From Corallococcus macrosporus (GTDB lineage Bacteria > Myxococcota > Myxococcia > Myxococcales > Myxococcaceae), in the NCBI RefSeq assembly GCF_017302985.1, contig NZ_JAFIMU010000007.1, positions 310,001 through 374,000 on the forward strand: a stretch of DNA of 64,000 bases, read 5' to 3'. Position 1 is the stretch's first letter, and every line of letters starts with the position of its first letter. The position numbers and the translations under genes were made by a program. The notes below the pieces were generated by a model, which did not search any database, was not told where the DNA came from, and saw only the letters and a list, made by a program, of their open reading frames with translations. Of the stretch, positions 1 to 9,600 are shown one piece after another.

Positions 1-174
1 TCAGGACTTTTTTGACAGGGTCCATCGCCGGACCGTCCCCGCTATAGCAGCCCTGTGCTCTCGTACACTAGAGAGGCCCCCCTTCACTCCGGCATACACA
101 CCCCCCACTTTTCGGTGTATCCCTGGCTCCCCCCAACGGGCTTCCCCCCGGCCCGGCCCTCCAGGAGCGCAGCC

Positions 175-564
175 ATGCACCACAGCCGACTCAGCACGTT
201 CGTCCTCGACTGCAAGGTCGAGGACATCGACGCCGCCGCGCGGTTCTGGAGCGCGGCGCTGGGGCGGGCGGTGAAGCCGGCGGATCCGGACTCGCCCTCG
301 TACCGCGAGCTGGAGGCGTCGGACGCGGAGCCCTCGCTGCTCCTCCAGCAGGTGAGCCACGAGAGCAGAATCCACCTGGACATCGAGTCGGACGACCTGG
401 ACGCGGAGCTGGAGCGGCTGGAGGCGCTGGGCGCGAAGCGCATCGCCTACGTGAAGCGCTGGTGGGTGATGGAGGCCCCCACCGGGCAGCGCTTCTGCAT
501 CGTCCGTCCGCAGCGCGGGCCTCTGGAAGGCCGCGCCAACGTGTGGGACGGCGAGGGCCGCTGA
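175..564 (+). CDS. VOC/glyoxalase-like domain protein
   Basis: This is a 129-residue protein with the beta-alpha-beta-beta-beta layout of the vicinal oxygen chelate (glyoxalase/bleomycin-resistance) fold. It opens with STFVLDCKVEDIDAAARFWS and LGRAVK, the usual first half of a VOC monomer, and ends with ...APTGQRFCIVRP, the usual last strand. The start at 175 is chosen because the purine-rich AGGAGCG lies 6 bases upstream and the domain begins directly after it; a longer frame upstream encodes a Pro-rich stretch with no homology look. The family binds a divalent metal or small ligand, often antibiotics or methylglyoxal adducts; the substrate cannot be read here. It converges on the next gene with only 10 bases between stops. 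Confidence 0.85.
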   Translation: MHHSRLSTFVLDCKVEDIDAAARFWSAALGRAVKPADPDSPSYRELEASDAEPSLLLQQVSHESRIHLDIESDDLDAELERLEALGAKRIAYVKRWWVMEAPTGQRFCIVRPQRGPLEGRANVWDGEGR

Positions 565-574
565 GAGAAGCGCC

Positions 575-1198
575 CTACCCCTGCGCCGGGCCCAGCGCGG
601 CCTGGAGCAGGTCCAGAAGCCCCGGCCACGCCTCCGCGGACAGCCACAGCCCCTCCGGAGCGTGCGCCGCGGTCATCTTGAGCGAAGAGGACTCGAAGAG
701 GCGGGCCGCCAGCGCGCCTTCCTTCGGCAGCTTTCCCTCCACCCGGAGCACCTGTCCGTCCCAGGCCAGCTCCGGCGGCAGCAGCCTGCGCGCCAGGGCC
801 TGGAGCGCGGCCTTCCCGGCGCCCGTGCGCAGCGCGCCCATGAGCAGCGACGACGCGCCGGGGGACTCCTCCAGCTCCACCCGGCCCGGCGTGGAGAGCC
901 ACAGCGTGTAGCGCCCCTGCGCCAGCTCCACGCGCTGGGGGGTCGTCTCCACCCGCAGCTTCCAGCCCCGCACGTCCAGCCGCAGGTCGTACACGGCGGG
1001 GCCGCTGTCCCAGGAGCGCAGCGTCAAGCCCTTCACGTTGCGCAGCACGCCGCGCGACAGCGCCTCCACCCGCGCGTGGGACAGGCGCACCCGCCGGCCG
1101 GCGACGTCCACCGCCACCTCCCGGGCCAGCCCCTCCGGCAGGGCCGTGGCCCACGCGAGCGCCCCGTCCAGCATTCCCATCCACGACTGCCCCGCCAT
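575..1198 (-). CDS. hypothetical protein, ~207 residues
   Basis: I do not recognise this protein. It has no signal peptide or membrane segment. The sequence alternates short hydrophobic strands with charged turns (VAVDVAGRRVRL, VYDLRLDVRGWKLRVET), suggesting a beta-rich lipid- or ligand-binding fold similar in feel to DUF2993-type proteins, but this is impression only. The ATG at 1198 directly follows the promoter region of the divergent acyltransferase gene, whose start lies about 110 bp away on the other strand. It is a single gene with no operon partner, and codon use matches its neighbours. Confidence 0.75.
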   Translation of the reverse strand: MAGQSWMGMLDGALAWATALPEGLAREVAVDVAGRRVRLSHARVEALSRGVLRNVKGLTLRSWDSGPAVYDLRLDVRGWKLRVETTPQRVELAQGRYTLWLSTPGRVELEESPGASSLLMGALRTGAGKAALQALARRLLPPELAWDGQVLRVEGKLPKEGALAARLFESSSLKMTAAHAPEGLWLSAEAWPGLLDLLQAALGPAQG

Positions 1199-1310
1199 CG
1201 CGCGTCACTCCCGTGGGGCCCCTCCCGCCGCGGGGGGGCGCCCGTCGGGTGCACAATGGGGGACGCGGGCTCCCCGTGCAAAGCCTCCGCGCGGTGCTAC
1301 GGTGCGCCCC

Positions 1311-2129
1311 GTGCCCCAGAGCGAGTCCCTGTCAGAGCGGGTGGAGCGGTTGGAGCTGCCCTTCAACGAATACGGTGTCGACCCGTACGGCATCTCGAAG
1401 AAGCACCTGAAGCTGGCGCTGGAGTTCTTCGCCTTCCTCTACCGGAACTACTTCCGGGTGCGCTGCACCGGCGTGCAACACATCCCCAAGACGGGCCGGG
1501 GCATGCTGGTGGGCAACCACTCCGGCGGCGTCGCGGTGGACGGGATGATGGTGCTCACCTCCACGATGCTGGAGATGGATCCGCCCCGGCTCGCCCAGGG
1601 CATGGTGGAGCGCTTCATCCACAAGTTCCCCGTGGCCTCGCTGTGGGCCAGCCGCACCGGCCAGTTCACCGGCCTGCCCGAGCACGCGGTGCGCCTCCTG
1701 GAGGACGACCGGCTCCTCATGATTTTTCCGGAAGGGGCCCGCGGCACCGCGAAGCTCTACCCGGACCGCTACTCGCTGGTGGACTTCGGCACGGGCTTCA
1801 TCCGGCTGGCGCTCCAGACGCGCTCGCCCATCATCCCCTTCGCCTTCCTGGGCGGCGGCGCGGCCATCCCCACCATCACCAACGCGTACGCGTTAGGGAA
1901 GCTGATGGGCATGCCGTACATCCCGCTGACGCCGTACCTGCTGCCCATCCCGCTGCCGGTGGGTCTTGAGATCCACTACGGCGAGCCGCTCGTCTTCGAG
2001 GGCACGGGCGACGAGGAGGACCACGTCATCCAGGGCTACGTGGATCAGGTGAAGGCCCGCATCCAGCGGCTCATCGAAGACAACCGCGCCGAGCGCAACC
2101 TGCGCCGGACCCGGAGGCTGTTGCCATGA
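1311..2129 (+). CDS. Lysophospholipid acyltransferase family protein (PlsC-like)
   Basis: This 272-residue protein carries the acyltransferase signature blocks: GNHSGGVAVDG near residue 65 (the catalytic His and a downstream Asp) and FPEGARGTAK near residue 140 (the phosphate-binding EGxR block). The C-terminus holds the usual IHYGEPL strand. The family transfers acyl chains from acyl-CoA or acyl-ACP to glycerophospholipid or other hydroxyl acceptors at the inner membrane. I chose GTG 1311 because the conserved part begins there (PQSESLSERVERLELPF). The longer frame upstream is antisense to the previous gene and looks non-coding. GTG 1302 is an alternative. Its stop overlaps the next start by 4 bases, so the two genes are translationally coupled. 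Confidence 0.88.
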   Translation: MPQSESLSERVERLELPFNEYGVDPYGISKKHLKLALEFFAFLYRNYFRVRCTGVQHIPKTGRGMLVGNHSGGVAVDGMMVLTSTMLEMDPPRLAQGMVERFIHKFPVASLWASRTGQFTGLPEHAVRLLEDDRLLMIFPEGARGTAKLYPDRYSLVDFGTGFIRLALQTRSPIIPFAFLGGGAAIPTITNAYALGKLMGMPYIPLTPYLLPIPLPVGLEIHYGEPLVFEGTGDEEDHVIQGYVDQVKARIQRLIEDNRAERNLRRTRRLLP

Positions 2130-3067
2130 GGGTGTTGATTCCAGGCATCGCCGGCGGCATCGCACGCAGGCTGGCGCTGCGGCTGCGCGAGGGCGGCCAC
2201 GAGGTCGCGGGCATCGACATCCGTCCGTGGCGGGACGCGCCCAAGGACATCCAGGTGCACCCGGTGGATGTCCGCAAGCGCGCCGCCGAGGACGTCTTCC
2301 GCCGCTGGAAGCCGGAGGCGGTGGTGCACATGGCCACGGTGACGGCGTTCACCGTGCCCGGCGGCGAGCGCGGCCGCATCAACCTGGATGGCACCAAGGC
2401 GCTGTTCGACCACTGCGCGACGCACGGCGTGAAGCAGGTGCTCTTCGTGGGCCGGCACACGTTCTACGGCGCGGCGCCGGACTCGCCCCTGTACCACTCC
2501 GAGGACGAACCCCCGCGCGCGCTGGAGGCCATCCCGGAATTGGCGGACCTGGTGGCCGCGGACCTGTACGCGGCGACGGCGCTGTGGCGCATGCCGGACG
2601 TCACCACCGCGGTGCTGCGGCTCGTGTACACGCTGGGCACGCCGGGCACGGGCACGCTCGCGAACCTGCTGCGCGGCAAGCGCGTGCCCATGGTGCTGGG
2701 CTACGACCCGCTCTTCCACGTGCTCCAGGAGGAAGACGTGGTGACGGCGCTGCAACTGGCGCTGGAGAAGAAGGTGCGCGGCATCTTCAACGTCGCGGGG
2801 CCCGCGCCGGTGCCGCTGTCGGTCATCATCCGGGGCACGGGCCGCACGCCGGTGCCGCTGCCCTCGCCGGTGCTGTCCATGCTGCTGGGCCGCGCGGGCT
2901 TCCCCCGGCTGTCGGTGGGGGCCACGGACCACCTGAGGTACCCCATCGTGGTGGACAACAAGCGCTTCCTGGAGGCCACGGGCTTCCAGTACGCCTACGA
3001 CGAGGGCCGCATCCTGCGCGCCTACGCGGACGCGCTGCCGGTGGACCGGACGGGCCATGGTGGCTGA
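2126..3067 (+). CDS. NAD(P)-dependent epimerase/dehydratase (extended SDR, atypical)
   Basis: This 313-residue extended-SDR protein starts with an N-terminal Rossmann nucleotide-binding strand and loop (PGIAGGIARRLALRL), then the acidic strand end GIDIRPW and a VVHMATVTAF strand typical of nucleotide-sugar epimerases. The usual catalytic YxxxK is not evident; the matching region reads DLYAATALWR with no lysine at the expected spot, so it may bind NAD(P) without classic SDR catalysis. It overlaps the acyltransferase by 4 bases (ATGA) and the following MFS gene by 11 bases, giving a three-gene operon. The pairing with an acyltransferase suggests a lipid or glycolipid role, which is inference. 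Confidence 0.87.
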   Translation: MRVLIPGIAGGIARRLALRLREGGHEVAGIDIRPWRDAPKDIQVHPVDVRKRAAEDVFRRWKPEAVVHMATVTAFTVPGGERGRINLDGTKALFDHCATHGVKQVLFVGRHTFYGAAPDSPLYHSEDEPPRALEAIPELADLVAADLYAATALWRMPDVTTAVLRLVYTLGTPGTGTLANLLRGKRVPMVLGYDPLFHVLQEEDVVTALQLALEKKVRGIFNVAGPAPVPLSVIIRGTGRTPVPLPSPVLSMLLGRAGFPRLSVGATDHLRYPIVVDNKRFLEATGFQYAYDEGRILRAYADALPVDRTGHGG

Positions 3068-4286
3068 GAGCGTGGGCGCGTCTCCCGCCGCCTCGCCGGG
3101 CCTGCTGCGCCGGGTGGAGGCGGTGGTGTTCCTCACCGTGTTCCTGGACCTGGTGGGCTTCGGCATCGTCATCCCGATGCTGCCCTTCTACGTGCAGTCC
3201 ATGGGCGGCTCGGCGCGCACGGTGGGCATCCTGCTGGGGTGTTTCAGCTTCACGCAGCTCCTGGCCACGCCGCTGCTCGGGCGGTACTCGGACCGGCACG
3301 GGCGCAGGTCCGTCATCCTGCTGAGCCTGCTGGCGAACGCGGTGGCGATGGCGCTGTTCGCGCTGGCCAGCTACCGGCTGATGCTGCCGCTCCTGTTCGC
3401 CTCGCGCATCCTCGCCGGGGCGACGTCCGGCAACATCGCCGCGTGTCAGGCGGCGCTCGCGGACGTGACGACGAAAGAGACGCGCGCGAGGGCCATGGGC
3501 CGCATCGGCGCGGGCATCGGCCTGGGCATGGTGCTGGGGCCCACGCTGGGCGGATTGTTTTCAGGCCTGGGCCCCTGGGTGCCACCGCTGCTCGCGGGAG
3601 GGCTGGCGCTGGTGGGCTTCGTGGGCGCGCTCGTCGCGATGCCGGAGACGCACCCGGTGGAGAAGCGCGTGGCGGCGAAATCCCAGTCGCGCTGGTCCGC
3701 GATGCAGGACCCGTCCCGGCGCAAGGCATTGGGGATGGTGCTGGGGTTGTTCTTCGCCGTCTTCCTGTCCATGACCACACTGCAGGTGGCGTTCGCGCTG
3801 CTGGTGCAGGCGCGGCTGGGCTGGGGCTCCAAGGAAGTGGGCTACACGTTCGCGGTGGTGGGCGGGCTGGGCATGGTCATCCAGGGCGGGCTCATTGGTC
3901 CGCTGTCGCGCGCGGCGGGTGAGTTCCGGCTGCTCATCACCGGCGCGCTGCTCATGGCGTCCGGCATGGCGCTGCTCGCGGTGGCGTATCAGGCGGTGCC
4001 GATGATGGCCGCCGTGGTGCTGGTGGGCGTGGGCACGGGCTTCTTGCAGCCGTTGATTTCCAGCCAGGCCTCGCAGGTCGCCCCGCCGTCGCAGCAGGGC
4101 GCCGTGCTGGGTCTGGCGCAGTCGTGCGGCGGACTGGCCCGCACGGTGGGTCCGGTGGCGAGCGGCTGGATGTATGCGTCCTGGAGCACCCAGGCCCCGT
4201 TCCTGACGGGCATGGTCTCCGCGCTCGCGGCGGCGGGGTTGAGCGTGTTGCTCCGTCGGGAAACCCGCGACGACGCGGGACGCTAA
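3057..4286 (+). CDS. MFS transporter (TetA-like drug:H+ antiporter family)
   Basis: This 409-residue protein has about 12 hydrophobic segments. The first helix VVFLTVFLDLVGFGIVIPMLPFY is the hallmark of the DHA1/TetA type, and the loop 2-3 motif GRYSDRHGRR is the MFS motif A. Family members export drugs or small metabolites in exchange for protons across the inner membrane. It starts inside the end of the epimerase gene (11-base overlap), so it is the third gene of that operon. A GC-rich hairpin (GACCC/GGGTC) follows the stop at about 4297-4310 but lacks a T run. The substrate cannot be inferred. Confidence 0.92.
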   Translation: MVAESVGASPAASPGLLRRVEAVVFLTVFLDLVGFGIVIPMLPFYVQSMGGSARTVGILLGCFSFTQLLATPLLGRYSDRHGRRSVILLSLLANAVAMALFALASYRLMLPLLFASRILAGATSGNIAACQAALADVTTKETRARAMGRIGAGIGLGMVLGPTLGGLFSGLGPWVPPLLAGGLALVGFVGALVAMPETHPVEKRVAAKSQSRWSAMQDPSRRKALGMVLGLFFAVFLSMTTLQVAFALLVQARLGWGSKEVGYTFAVVGGLGMVIQGGLIGPLSRAAGEFRLLITGALLMASGMALLAVAYQAVPMMAAVVLVGVGTGFLQPLISSQASQVAPPSQQGAVLGLAQSCGGLARTVGPVASGWMYASWSTQAPFLTGMVSALAAAGLSVLLRRETRDDAGR

Positions 4287-4418
4287 AGCCTTTCAGACCC
4301 ACCCGGGTCCCTTCCTTCCCGGAATGCCATACCTCCTTTGGGGGGCTTGTCTTCACCCGACCCGGGGGAGCAGGCTTTTCTTCACGAGGGGCGGTGAAGG
4401 CATCCCCCTCGCGGGGGG

Positions 4419-5621
4419 TTGTGCTTGCCATTGGCGGGAGAGGTCGCGCTGCTGGATGCGTTGGACCGCCAGGCCCGGCGCCGGGCGGAGGGCATCGCGA
4501 CCCTGAGCGTGCTGGAGGGACCGGAGACCCTGGGGGGGAGCCTCTGGAACCAGTGGGCCGCGAGGCACGGTCAGGGGGTGGTGGAGGTCTCCGGGGAGGA
4601 CCCGCATGCGGCGGCGCTCGGCTGGGCTCGGGCGCTGGCGGCGACCCGGGACCTGGGGGCGGACGCGGAGGCGCTGGCGACGTTCAGCCTGACGGCGGCG
4701 AATCCCAGACACACGCCGGTGTTCCGGGGAAAGACAGCGCATGAGCGGCGCGTGTTGTTGGACGCGGTGCCGCCGCCCGCGATGTTGCCGGAAGCCACCT
4801 GGGCGCTGTGCCGGGAGCTGGTGATTCACCGGGAGGCGGCGGAGCCCGGGGCATTGCCAGACGCGGTGCGCACGGCGCTCCAGAAGAACCCGGGCACGGG
4901 GCTGCGCGCGCTGCATGCGCTGGTGCCGCCCGGGAAGGCGCCGGTGGCGCGGGTGGCCGCGGGGCCCGCGCCCTCGTGCCCGGGGCTCACGCTGGCGGCG
5001 AAGTTGAGCAGCGCGGTGCCGTCGCTCGCGGTGGCGTGCGTGGTGTCCAGCGAGGCGCTGGAGGCGTTCCTGGCGGGCGGGGAGACGCGGCTGAAGGCGC
5101 TGGTGCGCGAGGGCGTGCTGACGGTGCCGGAGCCGGCGTCGGCGGCAGTGGGGGCGGTGGCGAAACTCGAGGAACTGGAGCGGCAGGGAGCCTCCGAGAC
5201 GCGACGAGCGCAGGCAGCCGAGGTGGCGCTGGCGGCGCATACCGGCGCGAGCAACCTGTCCGAGGACAGGGTCCGGAGCACCTACGAGGCCTATCTCCGC
5301 GACCGGCTCGCGGAGCACCCGACCACGGCAGGCGTCTTCAAGCTCAATGCCCCTGTCGACACAGGAGGACCTCGCCCGTGGGTGGTGGACTTCCTGAGCC
5401 GGGAGCTGCGGCTCGCGGTGGAGCTCGACGGCTACTACCACTTCAGTGACCGGGACCGGTTCCGGCGCGACCGGCGCAAGGACCTGGATCTGCAACGCGC
5501 TGGCTACTGGGTCTACCGCATCCACGGAGACGACCTGGTGCCCCGGCTCGAAGAAATCCTCCAGACCCTCAACACCCTGATCGATGCCCGCAGGCGTGAG
5601 CTTGCAGAGCGGGAGCGCTGA
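4419..5621 (+). CDS. DUF559/Vsr-like endonuclease-domain protein (first gene of a three-gene nuclease-ATPase cassette)
   Basis: This protein is about 400 residues long. The last 120 residues form a DUF559-type PD-(D/E)XK/Vsr-like nuclease: an early helix (STYEAYLRDRLAEHP), then VVDF (Asp324), AVELDGYYHF (Glu335, Asp337, His341) and RDRRKDLDLQRAGYWVYRI. The first 280 residues (Ala/Gly-rich, with an HERRVLLDAV segment) are not recognised and may be a target or partner-binding domain. No ATG lies near the start; TTG 4419, 4425 or 4431 are all possible behind a G-rich stretch, so the exact N-terminus is uncertain. The next gene starts 1 base after its stop. Stand-alone DUF559 proteins often travel with defence genes. 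A 132-bp gap upstream separates it from the MFS gene. Confidence 0.85.
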   Translation: MCLPLAGEVALLDALDRQARRRAEGIATLSVLEGPETLGGSLWNQWAARHGQGVVEVSGEDPHAAALGWARALAATRDLGADAEALATFSLTAANPRHTPVFRGKTAHERRVLLDAVPPPAMLPEATWALCRELVIHREAAEPGALPDAVRTALQKNPGTGLRALHALVPPGKAPVARVAAGPAPSCPGLTLAAKLSSAVPSLAVACVVSSEALEAFLAGGETRLKALVREGVLTVPEPASAAVGAVAKLEELERQGASETRRAQAAEVALAAHTGASNLSEDRVRSTYEAYLRDRLAEHPTTAGVFKLNAPVDTGGPRPWVVDFLSRELRLAVELDGYYHFSDRDRFRRDRRKDLDLQRAGYWVYRIHGDDLVPRLEEILQTLNTLIDARRRELAERER

Positions 5622-5622
5622 C

Positions 5623-6639
5623 ATGAATACCGACACCTCCGATAGCCGGCTTCAAGGCCTTGCCCTCGCATGGCTGGCGACACGCACTGAGAAGAAGCCG
5701 GGAACACGCAACGACCTGGCGAAGACGCTGCATGGCTTCGTGGAGCACCGCTGGAGCCGGGGAGAGTGGAACGAGCGGTTCGACTCCCTGATGGAGCAAC
5801 TCCTGGGCGCGGGGCTCGTGCAGAAGCGGTCCCGCACCGCGCTGGTGCTGACCGCGCAGGGACGCCAGCAGGCCTTGACGTTCCTGCGGGTGGATTCCCC
5901 CAAGGGCCTCACCTGGAAGCGGGTGCGGCAGCAATACCTGCTCGCGAAGGACCTGGGCCTACCGACCTCCAAGGCGGCGCTGGGACGGCTATCGAACGCG
6001 GATGGCATGCGGGCCCTGCTGCTCAAGCGCACGCATCAGGTCGAGGGCCCTGAGTTCCCGACGCTGGCCCAGGTCCGGGACCGGCTGATGTGGCGGAAGC
6101 TGGGCGTGGAAACGAATGAGAAATTCACCCTGCGAGCCATCCAGGCCCACCTGCTGGGCAAGCTGCTGGAGCAGGAGGTCAGCGATCCGAAGCGCGGCGT
6201 GGAGCAACTGGCGGCACGCGCGGTGGGGGCCTCCCGGGTGGACGCGGAGGCCTTGCGACTGGCGACCCTGCGGAAGTGGGTGCTGCAGGAGCAGGCGCCG
6301 GAGACCGCGAAGAAGTCCGTCCAGACGGTTCCCGTCGAAGTCCCACGGGAGACACCGCCGTCGGACCCCGCATCCTTCGCGAAGAACGTCCTGCGCGTCG
6401 CGAGGGCCCTGCCCACCGGACGCTTCGGGGACGACAAGGTCTTCATCTCGCACGTCTGGAAGGCGATGCAGCCTGGATGGACCCGCCGGGAGGACTTCGA
6501 CTCGGCGCTGCTCGAGGCCAATCGCAAGCGCCATCTGACGCTGACCCGCGCGGACCTCGTGTCGGTGATGAACCCGGCCGACGTGGCGGAGTCCGAGGTC
6601 CGCTTCTACGGCGCCACCTTCCACTTCGTCGTCGTCTAG
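5623..6639 (+). CDS. Uncharacterised winged-helix-like protein, middle gene of nuclease-ATPase cassette
   Basis: I cannot assign this 338-residue protein to a named family. Residues 20-90 (NDLAKTLHGFVEHRW... LGAGLVQKRSRTALVLTAQGRQ) read like a winged-helix domain: a recognition helix followed by a wing. The last 85 residues (KVFISHVWKAMQPGW... LTLTRADLVSVMNP) look like a second winged-helix module ending in the strand VRFYGATFHFVVV. Such bipartite architecture would suit DNA binding or bridging nuclease and ATPase. The ATG at 5623 is preferred over 5584 because it sits 1 base after the nuclease stop with GCGGGAGCG upstream. The ATPase follows 21 bases later. Confidence 0.85.
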   Translation: MNTDTSDSRLQGLALAWLATRTEKKPGTRNDLAKTLHGFVEHRWSRGEWNERFDSLMEQLLGAGLVQKRSRTALVLTAQGRQQALTFLRVDSPKGLTWKRVRQQYLLAKDLGLPTSKAALGRLSNADGMRALLLKRTHQVEGPEFPTLAQVRDRLMWRKLGVETNEKFTLRAIQAHLLGKLLEQEVSDPKRGVEQLAARAVGASRVDAEALRLATLRKWVLQEQAPETAKKSVQTVPVEVPRETPPSDPASFAKNVLRVARALPTGRFGDDKVFISHVWKAMQPGWTRREDFDSALLEANRKRHLTLTRADLVSVMNPADVAESEVRFYGATFHFVVV

Positions 6640-6660
6640 TCCGCCTCCGAAAGAGCCTCC

Positions 6661-9600
6661 ATGCCCACCGACGCGCGTCTTCAAGCATTCCTGGCTGATG
6701 GCCCCGAGGTCTTCGCCAGCGTCCAGCAGGCCCAGTCGTTCTGGAAGCCAGACCCCTTCGACGTCGAGTCCATCAACGTTCCCGCACGCCAGGCCTTCGA
6801 GCGGCTCGTGAAGCGCGCCACGCGGAACCCCGACTCCGGCAAGCTGTTCCTCCTCAAAGGCGAATCCGGCAGCGGAAAAACCCACCTGGTCCGCGCCTTC
6901 CGCCACGGCGTGCACTCCCGGAAGCGGGGATACGTCGGCTACCTCCCCATGACGGTGGATGCCGCCAACTACGACCGGTACATCCTGTCGAACCTCATCG
7001 ACACGCTGGACCGCACGTACGACGTGACCGTGGACGAGGACGACACGGGGCTGACCCGCCTGTCCAACGCGCTCATGAAGTACTGCAAGAGCGCGTTCGA
7101 GCCGCTCATCCACGACGAAGGCATCCTGGAGGAGCACGAGCTTCACGACATGATCCGCTCACTGGCGGATGAGCTTCATGAGAACCCGCTCTTCCGCCAC
7201 GTTGACGTCCAGCTCCTGCGCGCCCTCATCTACCTGCAACGCCGGGAGGCCAAGTACCACCACCGGGTCCTGCAGTGGCTGCGCTGCGAGGACATGGTTC
7301 CCGCCGACCGACAGGTCCTCGGCGACATCGTGCCGCGCACCGCGGACAACGACCCCATGCGCATGCTTACCCATCTGGGAAGGCTCATGGGGGCGATGGA
7401 GCAGGCGCTGGTCCTCTGCGTGGACCAGGTCGAGGACATCAGCGATTTCGAGAAGAACCCCGGCATGGAGACGTCGTTCCGGCGTGCCATCAACAGCCTG
7501 GCCGCTTTCGCGGGCAACGTTCCCTCGGCGGTCATCGTCGTCTGCTGCCTGTCTGACTTCTGGACGGAAATGAGCAAGCAACTCACGCGGGCGATGCTCG
7601 ACCGCATCGAGAACGACCCCGCGCCCGTCACCCTGGACCATCTGCTCACGGAGCAGACCGCGCAGGACATGGTCGCCCAGCGGATGCGCGTGCTCCTCAG
7701 CCATCACGGGCTTGAAGTGGACCCCGGGGATCCGACCTATCCGATTCCTCGCCCCGACCTCGAGCGGTTCAGCGGCCTGCGAGTGCGGGATGCGCTCAAT
7801 GCCTGTCGTCGCTTCCAGGAGCAGGCCTGCCAGGACGGAAAGCTGCCTCGACATCTCCTCCTTCCCGGAGAGGACAAGAAGAAGAAGGACGGCGAGGAGC
7901 TCAAGCTGGTCCAGCAGGCCACCATGGACCAGAAGTGGACCGACTTCCGGGCGAAGTTCAACGGCGCCATCCCTGAAGAGGATGCGGAGATCGTCTCCCT
8001 GCTGGCCTGGGCCATCGAGGCAGGAGGTGACGAACTGGGGGCAACGGATCAATTCAAGGTCAAGCCGCGCACGGAGGCGTCCATCGACGTCGTCCTCCCG
8101 ACCCATGCCCAGGGACTGTTCGTGGCGCTCTGCAATCGCTCGCCCCGAGGTGGCGGGCTCGGCCGTCAGATGGCCGAAGCTCTCCGGTCCGCGGCTCGCA
8201 AGCTGCCGGTCATCCTCCGCACCGCGGAGTTCCCCGGCAATCCCAACGGGCTCGTCGCGGAGCAGGTGGGCGCACTCTTGCGAAGGGGCGGCAGGCGAGC
8301 CGTGGTGAGCAACAGCGACCTGCGAGAAGTCGTGGCCCTGCAGTCCTTCCGGAAGGAGCATCCGGAGGCAGCGTTCCGCGAATGGAGCCGGTCGGCGCGC
8401 CCCCTCACCCGTCTGAAAGTGATCTCGGACGTGCTCGCGCTCGAGAAGCTCCCTCCCTCCCCCCCGCCTGCCCGTGAGCCCCCTCACGCCGCTGACTCCC
8501 CCGGGAAGGCGGCTGCCCCGGCCATCCTGAAACCAGCCCAGGGCGAGCGCCGCACCGCGCAGCTTGAGAGTGCGCGACGCACGGACGCCCCCGTGGAGAC
8601 GGGGTCGGCCGGGGTGCGTGATTCGCAGGACGAGGTCGAACTGGAAGGACGGCGCATCCAGTCCATCAGCGAGCCGCTGGTGAGCAAGGGCCCGGGAAGG
8701 ACCCGGACGCCCACGGAAGTGCAGCAGCAGAAGACCTCCAGCGACACGAAGCCGGGCGCGCTGCGGATCGGCGAGTCCGAAGGGGTCTTCACCAATCCGG
8801 TCTTCCTGCAGACGGAGGAACTGACGAAGCACAGCGCGTTCCTCGGCGGCTCCGGCAGTGGCAAGACGACGCTCGCGTTGAACCTCATCGAGCAACTGCT
8901 CCTGCAGGGCATCCCCGCGCTGCTGGTGGACCGCAAGGGCGACCTTGCCGCGTACGCGCGTGACGAGGCCTGGGAGGAGGAGCTGAAGGACCCCGCGATG
9001 GAGCAGCGCCGGCGTCTGCTGCGAGAGCGCGTGGACGTGGCCCTCTACACGCCGGGACGCACCGACGGCCGGGCGCTCGCGATTCCGGTGGTTCCTCAAG
9101 GGCTGGAAGCACTGCCGCCCGAGGAGCGCGAGCAGAGCGTGCAGCAGGCCGCGGACGCCATCTCTAGCATGCTCGAGTACCGCAACAGCGCCAGGGACAA
9201 GGCCGCGAAGGCGTTGCTTGCGCAGGCCCTGCGGCTGCTCGTGGAACGGCCCATCGGGCAGGAGCTGAGCCTCGACCTGGTGCAGAAGTTCATCGCGTCC
9301 GAGGACATCACCCTCGTCCAGGAGACCAGCGGCATCGACCTCAAGGTGTTCCCGAAGCTCGCCCAGGATCTGGCGACGCTGCGGCTCAACGCGCGGAACC
9401 TCCTGGCCGCCCAGGGCGAGAAGCTGAACATGGAGGAGCTGCTCGGGTTGGGGAGCGCGAAGGTGCCGGGCAAGACGCGGCTGAGCATCATCAGCACCAA
9501 GTTCCTGGGTGGAACGCAGGGCGCGCTCTTCTGGGTGTCGCAGCTGCTCGTGGAGGCCAATCGCTGGGCCAGCCAGCACCCCTCCTCCAAGCTGCAGGCG

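Noticed and set aside
12-48. TTGACA (12-17) and TATAGC (43-48) as a promoter of the VOC gene
   Set aside because: The spacing is about 25 bases, too long for a standard promoter, and other -10-like sequences are equally weak.
4297-4310. GACCC/GGGTC hairpin as terminator of the MFS gene
   Set aside because: Only a 5-bp stem with no T run; too weak to call.
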